Origin: Ignavibacteriales bacterium
GTDB taxonomy: Bacteria > Bacteroidota > Ignavibacteria > Ignavibacteriales > Ignavibacteriaceae
DNA length: 5,276 nt
Direction of reading: 5' to 3'
Assembly (NCBI GenBank): GCA_020061995.1
Contig: JAGUXE010000377.1
Coordinates: 1 to 5,276, forward strand
Position 1 is the stretch's first letter, and each line of letters starts with the position of its first letter. The notes beneath the pieces are model-generated. The model saw only the letters and a program-made list of their open reading frames with translations, did not search any database and was not told the origin of the DNA. Positions 1-5,276 of this stretch are shown here, piece after piece. A program made the position numbers and the translations under genes.

Positions 1-73
1 GTAGTTTTTGTTTTTTGTTCATTGTTTTACCATCTGATGGAGAATAAAACAATGAACAAAAAACAAAAACTAC
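1..73. repeat. Perfect 29-bp inverted repeat at the window edge
   Basis: Bases 1-29 are the exact reverse complement of bases 45-73, with a 15-nt loop at 30-44; pairing first fails at 30/44. The right arm contains the queF ATG (52-54) and its first seven codons, and the loop contains the GGAG ribosome binding site (39-42). The left arm reaches base 1, so the repeat may extend beyond the window. As RNA, it would bury the start codon in a long A-U-rich stem with the ribosome site in the loop. The simpler reading is a fold-back artefact at a contig end, because one arm is ordinary coding sequence and the other is just its mirror copy. The repeat itself is certain; its cause is not. Confidence 0.95.
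39..42 (+). promoter_or_regulatory. Ribosome binding site of queF
   Basis: GGAG lies nine bases upstream of the ATG at 52 and supports that start over the in-frame TTG at 22 and ATG at 37. Both alternatives would add residues encoded by the suspect left arm or loop of the inverted repeat, and these match nothing in the QueF family. Confidence 0.6.
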
Positions 74-429
74 TCGTAACCTTTCCAAATCCTAAACCGG
101 AAAGGAATTATATTATTGAGCATGTCCAACCGGAATTTACTTCGGTTTGCCCCGTTACCGGGCAGCCCGATTTTGCTAAGATAACGCTCTCCTATATTCC
201 CGATAATTTATGTGTTGAGTTAAAGAGCTATAAGTTTTACTTGCAATCTTATCGTAATGACGGGATCTATTTTGAGGCAGTAACAAACAAAATACTCGAC
301 GATTTAGTTGAAGTAATTCAACCTAGAACAATGAGATTAATAGCTGAATTCAATATTCGCGGAGGTATATCTTCTTTGATTGAAGCAGAATATCAGTCCC
401 CTGAATTCGATGATGTTTTTATCGATTGA
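52..429 (+). CDS. queF: NADPH-dependent 7-cyano-7-deazaguanine reductase (QueF, unimodal type)
   Basis: QueF reduces the nitrile of preQ0 to the aminomethyl group of preQ1 with two NADPH, in the cytoplasm, in the pathway to queuosine in tRNA. The protein is 125 residues from ATG 52, a short single-domain form of the tunnelling (T-fold) family. Visible family marks are the VCPVTGQPD segment with the nucleophilic Cys33 (thioimide with preQ0) and the acid Asp40, the signature ELKSYKFY at 56-63 (NADPH site), YRNDG at 67-71 with substrate-binding Glu75, and RGGIS at 103-107. Cys-Asp-Glu spacings (7 and 35) equal those I recall for Bacillus subtilis QueF (Cys55, Asp62, Glu97). The residue matching its His96 is Phe74 here. 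The start was chosen on GGAG at 39-42. No preQ1 riboswitch can be judged because upstream sequence is missing. glnD follows 39 nt downstream, perhaps in the same transcript, without functional link. Confidence 0.95.
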   Translation: MNKKQKLLVTFPNPKPERNYIIEHVQPEFTSVCPVTGQPDFAKITLSYIPDNLCVELKSYKFYLQSYRNDGIYFEAVTNKILDDLVEVIQPRTMRLIAEFNIRGGISSLIEAEYQSPEFDDVFID

Positions 430-468
430 GTTTATTAAGTAACCATTTCGATTTCTAAATATTTTTTT

Positions 469-3024
469 ATGAATGACTTAAAACAACAATTCAAAGAACG
501 AAGAGACAAACTTTTTCATTTTAGCCCTGTTGTACATGACTCACTTCAGTTTTCAATAGACTACAGTTTGTTGGTTGAAGAGATAATTCGTGCAGCTGCC
601 GATACTAAGCAATACAGTTTCGCACTTGCTTCATGCGGTAGTTTCAGCAGAAGAGAACTTGCTCCTTATTCTGATATCGACATTATGTTTATTGTTGATT
701 CTATTGAAGAAGCTGAAGAAGATATCAAAACACTCATAACCCGTTTTTGGGATTGCGGAATTGAAGTTTCACATACGATTCGTGAGTTTAAGGATATTCA
801 AAAGTATTTGGAAGACGATCTACATACATTTACACAATTTTTTGAGACAAGATTTCTGCTGGGTCGTCAAGAAGTTTACATTGAGTGGAATAAAACACTT
901 TCCAAAGCATTAACACCATCGGTTAAGCGTGTATTATTGGAAGCATTTATCGAAGATGCAGAATTCCGCTATGTGAAATATGGAAATTCGCCCAAAGTGA
1001 TTGAGCCAAACGTAAAACAATCAGCCGGGGGACTTCGTGATTTACAATTGATTGAGTGGTTATACACACTCAACAAACAGATTCTTCTTGATAAGCAATC
1101 AGAAAAAACACAAAGTGAAGCATTCATCGAATTATTGCACGATGAAAATTTTACATCCGCAAAAGAGTGTGCCCGATTGTTAGACGGCTTTCGTTATATT
1201 CAGATGGTGCGCTCCCTTCTTCATTTAATATACAAACAAAAAAACGACAGACTTGAATTCCCAGATCAAATAAAAATCACCAAAATTTTAGGTTATAAAA
1301 AAGAAGGTTATCAAAAATTCATGAAAGAATATTTTGAAGCCTCTAATGTGGTTTACCGTTTCAATCGCTCATTCTTAAAAAAAATTAGAAAAGTTATAGC
1401 CGGATATCTTCCCGAATCATTAGCTGTTGATATTGATGATGATTTTTATTTGATGGGGGATATAATTTATATCCGTAATTACAGAAAACTATCAATGTCT
1501 GATATCCTTCGCGGCTTTTATTATCGCGGGTATCATAATGGTCACTTCGATGAACATTTACGTTCGGCTATAGTTGAAAGTCTCGATTCTATTGAGGTGC
1601 AAAGCGATTCTGAATCATCCGTCTTTTTCCGAGAACTTCTGTGTTTACCGCATAATGTCGGAAAAACTATTTCAATTATGAATGAACTCGGTGTACTGCA
1701 AGTGTTTTTAACCGAGTTTGCTGAACTGAATGGATTTATCCAACATGGTGTTTATCATTGCTATACAGCTGATGAACATACGTTAGTAACAATTCTAAAT
1801 GTAGAAAAACTTGCACATGATACCTCACAACTCGGGAAAATCTTTAACAATCTAAAGAGAAGAGATATTCTTTATCTCGCATTATTGTTTCATGATATTG
1901 CAAAACCGATAAACATTTCAGGACATGAAATAATTGGGGCTGAAATGGCTGAATCGATTATGAACCGTTTGGGTTATAACGATGAAGAAGTTGAACTTGT
2001 TACTTTTTTAGTAAGAAATCATTTGTTGATGGAGCAAGTTGCTTTTAGAAGAAACCTAAATGATCCGGAGACTCTAAATAACTTTATTTCGAATTTTAAT
2101 TCAAGAGATAAACTTGATCTTCTTTATCTTTTGACTTATGCTGATCTTTCGGCTGTTAATCCTGCTTTGTGGACATCATGGAAGCATGACCTTCTGGATG
2201 AACTTTACCGAAAAACTTCTGCCATGATTGAAGACCAACTAAGCGGTGAAGAACTCCTTATTAGTTCAACTTATTTCGTTCCAAAAGATATTACAAAACA
2301 CTCTAACACAATTTCAGAGTTTCATGTTCAAGATCATATCGATTCAATAAACGAACTTGGTTATATTACCCAATTCACAGATGAAGAAATTGCCCGACAT
2401 ATTGAAGAAATAAATTTGGGTGTTCCGGTTTCGGTTCTTTTTAAGGAATTGGAAAATTTTACTAATATTACTGTTATTGCAAAAGATTCTCCATTTTTAT
2501 TATCGAAACTTTGTGGTGTTTTATCAATTAACGATGCAAATATTCACGATGCAAAAATCTTTACTCGTAAAGATGGAGTTGTAATCGATAATTTTAATGT
2601 AACTGATTTCAGAACTCACAAAAAATTGCCGATTGAACGTTTCCCGAAAATTGAAGAAGATTTTAATGGTGTAATTTCAGGGCTAATTCAGTTGACTACC
2701 GAAATCAAAAGAATGAAATCGAGATGGTGGAGAATAGAGAATAAATTCTTCAAACGTCCTGGGCAAGTCCGCATTAAATTTGAAGTTCAGGAAAAATATA
2801 CGATTATCGATATCTATTCCCCCGATCGACTTGGATTTTTATACCAGGTTACCGGAAAAATGAATGAACTCGGTCTACGAATTTACTTTGCAAAAATTGC
2901 AACCAAGGGGGATGAGATTGTAGACGCTTTTTATGTCTTAGATCAAAAGAATAAGCAAGTTTCGAAAAATTATTATTCGTTTATAGAGACTGAGTTACGA
3001 GAAGCAATAACACAAATTTTGTAA
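469..3024 (+). CDS. glnD: Bifunctional [protein-PII] uridylyltransferase/uridylyl-removing enzyme
   Basis: GlnD is a cytoplasmic sensor of glutamine. It uridylylates PII proteins (GlnB/GlnK) when glutamine is low and removes UMP when it is high, thereby tuning glutamine synthetase and nitrogen genes. The 851 residues are close to the usual length (about 850-900) and all four expected domains are present. The nucleotidyltransferase domain has Gly57-Ser58 and catalytic Asp69 and Asp71 in YSDIDI. The following helical part has the conserved EPNVKQSAGGLRDLQ at 179-193. The HD phosphohydrolase (UMP removal) has His430, His437, His475-Asp476 in LLFHDIAKP, His486, His518 and possibly Asp559. Two C-terminal ACT domains (about 667-715 and 777-850, with SPDRLGFLYQV at 784-794) sense glutamine. 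All key residues are intact, so both activities are expected. The start ATG at 469 fits the family, but only AT-rich sequence precedes it and no Shine-Dalgarno is visible. No PII, amtB or glnA gene lies in the window, so the target is elsewhere. Confidence 0.97.
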   Translation: MNDLKQQFKERRDKLFHFSPVVHDSLQFSIDYSLLVEEIIRAAADTKQYSFALASCGSFSRRELAPYSDIDIMFIVDSIEEAEEDIKTLITRFWDCGIEVSHTIREFKDIQKYLEDDLHTFTQFFETRFLLGRQEVYIEWNKTLSKALTPSVKRVLLEAFIEDAEFRYVKYGNSPKVIEPNVKQSAGGLRDLQLIEWLYTLNKQILLDKQSEKTQSEAFIELLHDENFTSAKECARLLDGFRYIQMVRSLLHLIYKQKNDRLEFPDQIKITKILGYKKEGYQKFMKEYFEASNVVYRFNRSFLKKIRKVIAGYLPESLAVDIDDDFYLMGDIIYIRNYRKLSMSDILRGFYYRGYHNGHFDEHLRSAIVESLDSIEVQSDSESSVFFRELLCLPHNVGKTISIMNELGVLQVFLTEFAELNGFIQHGVYHCYTADEHTLVTILNVEKLAHDTSQLGKIFNNLKRRDILYLALLFHDIAKPINISGHEIIGAEMAESIMNRLGYNDEEVELVTFLVRNHLLMEQVAFRRNLNDPETLNNFISNFNSRDKLDLLYLLTYADLSAVNPALWTSWKHDLLDELYRKTSAMIEDQLSGEELLISSTYFVPKDITKHSNTISEFHVQDHIDSINELGYITQFTDEEIARHIEEINLGVPVSVLFKELENFTNITVIAKDSPFLLSKLCGVLSINDANIHDAKIFTRKDGVVIDNFNVTDFRTHKKLPIERFPKIEEDFNGVISGLIQLTTEIKRMKSRWWRIENKFFKRPGQVRIKFEVQEKYTIIDIYSPDRLGFLYQVTGKMNELGLRIYFAKIATKGDEIVDAFYVLDQKNKQVSKNYYSFIETELREAITQIL

Positions 3025-3075
3025 TACTTTTTATTAAGTGGAATGTAAATTTATTAAGACCTACTCAAAACCGTC

Positions 3076-3096
3076 ATTCCTGATATAATCAGGAAT
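3076..3096. repeat. REP-like intergenic palindrome
   Basis: ATTCCTGAT and ATCAGGAAT form a perfect 9-bp stem around a 3-base loop (ATA), inside a GTCATTCC...GGAATCTAG context. That flanking pattern resembles the short dispersed palindromes with GTCATTCC/GGAATC ends found in many bacterial genomes, often linked to REP-associated (RAYT-type) transposases. Only one copy is in the window, so repetition is not shown. It lies 51 nt after the glnD stop and could slow or protect the 3' end of that transcript, but no T-run follows, so it is not a classical intrinsic terminator. Confidence 0.55.
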
Positions 3097-3160
3097 CTAG
3101 CCTCTGGAAAATCAATTAAAAAACTGAATCGAGTTCAAACTAGGAATACTTTAATTTTGA

Positions 3161-3355
3161 ACGAACCTTTTATGTGCTAATCAAAATCGATGGTATTTTA
3201 TCTTAATAGAACCAACTGTTAACAATAGACAAGTATTGCCAGAAACAAACTTTTTCAATATTGATAACAATTTCTACAATGTAAGAAGAATAGGTGACGA
3301 GTTGTTCAACAACTTAATTAAATCGGGGGATTTAGTATTATATATTACGGTATAA
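3161..3355 (+). pseudogene. Open frame without start codon, possible gene remnant
   Basis: A frame of 64 codons is open from just after TGA (3158-3160) to TAA (3353-3355). It has no ATG; the only plausible internal start is TTG at 3236, which would give 39 residues and has no clear ribosome site. The translation looks protein-like rather than random: LPETNFFNID followed by VRRIGDELFNNLIKSGDLVL, with alternating hydrophobic and charged residues. I do not recognise the family. It may be the 3' end of a gene whose front part was lost, or a chance open frame in AT-rich DNA. The stop codon overlaps the -10-like box of the next gene. Confidence 0.3.
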
Positions 3356-3356
3356 T
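3351..3356 (+). promoter_or_regulatory. Candidate -10 box for the cytochrome gene
   Basis: TATAAT is an exact sigma-70 consensus -10 hexamer, 55 nt before the ATG at 3412. It also overlaps TAATTTTTG, close to the TAnnTTTG element of Bacteroidota promoters. No good TTGACA-like -35 or upstream TTTG lies at the expected distance, so the call rests on one box. A transcript starting near 3363-3368 would have a leader of about 45 nt. Confidence 0.4.
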
Positions 3357-3398
3357 TTTTGTTTAACTCCCATCGAAATAACTAATTCAAAAAAAAAT

Positions 3399-3405
3399 AG
3401 GGGAA
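3399..3405 (+). promoter_or_regulatory. Ribosome binding site of the cytochrome gene
   Basis: The purine run AGGGGAA ends six bases before the ATG at 3412 and is the only sizeable purine-rich G tract near this start. Together with the signal peptide that begins at this ATG, it fixes the translation start. Confidence 0.6.
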
Positions 3406-3411
3406 CCTATT

Positions 3412-5276
3412 ATGAAAAAATCTGTACTATTGCTTCTCGTTATTGCCTTTGCTATTAATCTTAATGCGCAAAGAGCAGTACTTAAAACCGAAGCTGTCTC
3501 CCCACATCAATTGACAACTTTAGGACTTACAACTTCAACAAATTCAGTTTCTCAAGGGTTACGAGTATTTCCTAACAATACTTACATTTACCTTTCTCCT
3601 CTTAATCTTCCGGAAACTACGCCGGTATTAACTGCTGTTTATACATTCGATCAAAAACCGGGTGGTTCAACTGCAGAATTTACTACATTCAATACCAACT
3701 GGGCTTACTTCAAGGCTGATGTAGTTGGTGAATATAAGGTTAAATTAACAATCACCACTTCTGCCGGAACCGATGATACAACTTTCAGTTATTTTGCTGG
3801 AAATTATGTAGGCGTTGGAAATTTTGATGGTGTTGCAGGTAACTTTCCAAAATGTATGACTTGCCACGCATCAGATCCTAAATTCTCAAGTATCTTTGAC
3901 AAATGGAAAGTTTCCGGTCATGGAACAACATTTAAGGAAATGCTAACTTCAGGTTCAACTCATTTTAGTGCTAACTGTTTTAAATGTCATACTACAGGTT
4001 CAGATCACAATGCTACTGCTTCAAATACAGGCTTTGATGATTTAGCCGCTACACTTGGTTACACTTATTCTGGGACACCAAATGCAGGAAAATGGGATTC
4101 ATTAAAAACCAGTTTCCCTGGTTTAGTTAACCATGCAACAATTGGTTGCGAAAGTTGCCACGGACCAGGTTCTGTTCACGCTACAATGGGTGCTAATAAA
4201 AATAATATAGCAATTGATTATGGTACAGGAACTTGTGCAAAATGTCATGACGCTCCTTGGAGATATAACACGGTAAATGAATTTGAAAATTCATTACACG
4301 CTGATGCAGTTTATGAAGGCAGTGCTACCCGTGCACTTCCTTCACACGATTTACAACAATGTATGCGTTGCCATGACGGTTCAGGATATGTCCTTTATAC
4401 AAAAGGAATTACTACAACCACACCAATTGCACCTACAACAGCAGACCATCATATTATTGGTTGCGCAACTTGCCACGATCCTCATGGAAATAGCTATACA
4501 GCTTCATTACGCCAAGCACCTACAACAGGTGATACACTTGGAAACGCTTTTAATTATACAGCTATAGGCGGAACCGGCCAAACATGTATGAGCTGCCATA
4601 AGGGTCGCAGAAATAGCGCAACTTATGTTGTTGGTACAACTGTTAATTCTACCTGGGGTCCTCACTATTCAACACAGGCAGACGTTCTTTTCGGACAAAA
4701 TGCTGCGATGTTTGATGAAACTCCATTCATTTCAGGTAATCATAAATATATTGCCAACACTTGCGTTGACTGTCATATGACTGCAACACCTGATACCGGT
4801 AATGTAAATAGAAGTAAAGTTGGCGGTCACAGCTTTAATATCGTAAATAAAGATAACGGATATGCCCACTTAACAGGTTGCGTATCATGCCACGGACCGG
4901 TAAATAGTTTAGCAGATTTCGTTGCTTCTTCTGATTATGATGGTGACGGAACAGTTGAACCAATTCAGGCTGAAGTTGAAGGTTTGATGCAAAGATTAAG
5001 AATTGCTCTTCCTCCTGTAGGATACGATTCGATCTCTGTAACTCAAATTACAGCATTAAACGATCTTACAATTAGAAAAGCTTATTTTAATTATCGTATG
5101 ATTTATGGCGATGCAAGTCATGGTATGCACAATGCAAAATTCACAGTTAATGTTTTAACAAAATCAATTCTTGCAATCGGCGGGGTTATTCCTGTTGAAT
5201 TAACTTCTTTTGAAGCAGTTCAAAACAATAATATGGTTACATTAAAGTGGGAAACCGCTACTGAAACCAATAATAA
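3412..5276 (+). CDS. Exported nine-heme cytochrome c, partial at 3' end (probable T9SS cargo)
   Basis: The gene is open from ATG 3412 to the window edge: 621 codons and no stop. Residues 1-19 are a signal peptide (MKKS, then a Leu/Val/Ile-rich core, then LNA|Q). Residues about 50-130 look like an Ig/PKD-type beta domain, with the strand pattern VGEYKVKLTI. Nine CXXCH motifs begin at residues 148, 189, 246, 275, 317, 351, 392, 451 and 490, each predicted to bind c-type heme covalently. CESCHGPGSVH recalls cytochrome c554-type and doubled-CXXCH proteins. His170 (SGHG), His296 (SLHA), His358 (DPHG) and His473 (GGHSF) are plausible distal ligands. DYDGDGTVEPIQ at 508-519 resembles a calcium loop, and SHGMHNAKFT at 569-578 is a common end of such heme domains. 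From 593 begins IPVELTSFEA...LKWETATETNN, the usual beta-domain linker before a T9SS sorting signal. The likely role is electron transfer in the periplasm or on the cell surface; partner and substrate are unknown. Confidence 0.93.
   Translation, partial: MKKSVLLLLVIAFAINLNAQRAVLKTEAVSPHQLTTLGLTTSTNSVSQGLRVFPNNTYIYLSPLNLPETTPVLTAVYTFDQKPGGSTAEFTTFNTNWAYFKADVVGEYKVKLTITTSAGTDDTTFSYFAGNYVGVGNFDGVAGNFPKCMTCHASDPKFSSIFDKWKVSGHGTTFKEMLTSGSTHFSANCFKCHTTGSDHNATASNTGFDDLAATLGYTYSGTPNAGKWDSLKTSFPGLVNHATIGCESCHGPGSVHATMGANKNNIAIDYGTGTCAKCHDAPWRYNTVNEFENSLHADAVYEGSATRALPSHDLQQCMRCHDGSGYVLYTKGITTTTPIAPTTADHHIIGCATCHDPHGNSYTASLRQAPTTGDTLGNAFNYTAIGGTGQTCMSCHKGRRNSATYVVGTTVNSTWGPHYSTQADVLFGQNAAMFDETPFISGNHKYIANTCVDCHMTATPDTGNVNRSKVGGHSFNIVNKDNGYAHLTGCVSCHGPVNSLADFVASSDYDGDGTVEPIQAEVEGLMQRLRIALPPVGYDSISVTQITALNDLTIRKAYFNYRMIYGDASHGMHNAKFTVNVLTKSILAIGGVIPVELTSFEAVQNNNMVTLKWETATETNN

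Larger units (their letters stand above)
3025..3411. other. Intergenic region between glnD and the cytochrome gene
   Basis: These 387 bases hold no complete gene that I recognise. They contain an AT-rich start with two copies of TTTATTAAG (3030-3038 and 3050-3058), a REP-like palindrome at 3076-3096, and a weak 7-bp inverted repeat (3133-3139 with 3156-3162). An ATG-less open frame follows at 3161-3355, then the probable promoter and ribosome site of the cytochrome gene. Apart from these I see nothing in 3097-3132. Confidence 0.8.

Noticed and set aside
22..51. Upstream TTG (22) or ATG (37) start for queF
   Set aside because: The extra residues come from the loop and left arm of the inverted repeat and do not resemble the QueF N-terminus. 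ATG 52 has GGAG at good spacing.
1..51. preQ1 riboswitch upstream of queF
   Set aside because: Only 51 bases precede the gene and 29 of them are a mirror copy of its 5' end. No preQ1-type pseudoknot elements can be made out.
3076..3096. Intrinsic terminator of glnD
   Set aside because: The stem is modest and AT-containing, and no T-run follows the right arm.
3133..3162. Inverted repeat GTTCAAA/TTTGAAC as an operator
   Set aside because: Seven base pairs around a 16-nt loop in AT-rich DNA is close to chance, and it is about 190 nt from the nearest promoter-like box.
4277..4567. 96-codon open frame inside the cytochrome gene
   Set aside because: It lies in another frame of the same strand, across heme motifs 5 and 6 of the real gene. 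Its His/Gln/Leu-rich translation is what out-of-frame reading of this gene gives, and it has no ribosome site of its own.

Overview
The window is AT-rich bacterial DNA with three genes, all on the + strand: queF (7-deazaguanine reductase), glnD (PII uridylyltransferase/uridylyl-removing enzyme) and the 5' part of a large exported nine-heme c-type cytochrome that runs off the right edge. The best guess at the host is the Bacteroidota/Ignavibacteria/Chlorobi group, probably an Ignavibacteria-like organism. Three things suggest this. The cytochrome ends in the IPVELTSFEA...LKWETATETNN linker that in these bacteria usually precedes a type IX secretion (T9SS) sorting domain. glnD has no visible Shine-Dalgarno sequence. 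A full-length GlnD and a multiheme cytochrome occur together, which is less typical of gut-type Bacteroidetes. This placement is inference.

Layout: 1-73 is a perfect 29-bp inverted repeat with a 15-nt loop. Its right arm covers the queF start codon and its left arm ends exactly at base 1, which looks like a fold-back at a contig end unless shown otherwise. queF occupies 52-429. After a 39-nt gap without a terminator comes glnD (469-3024), so the two may be co-transcribed. 3025-3411 is a 387-nt intergenic region. It holds a REP-like palindrome (3076-3096), an open frame of 64 codons without an ATG that may be a gene remnant (3161-3355), a TATAAT -10-like box and a purine-rich ribosome binding site. 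3412-5276 is the cytochrome gene, 621 codons visible with no stop reached.

The genes do not form one pathway. QueF acts in queuosine (tRNA modification) synthesis and GlnD in nitrogen sensing. The cytochrome belongs to periplasmic or cell-surface electron transfer and has its own likely promoter. Both window edges fall on structures that commonly break assemblies (a fold-back on the left, a family-wide T9SS linker on the right), so the window may be one complete short contig. The most notable items are the terminal inverted repeat and the cytochrome's architecture: signal peptide, Ig-like domain, nine CXXCH, a Ca-loop-like segment and the start of a T9SS-type tail.
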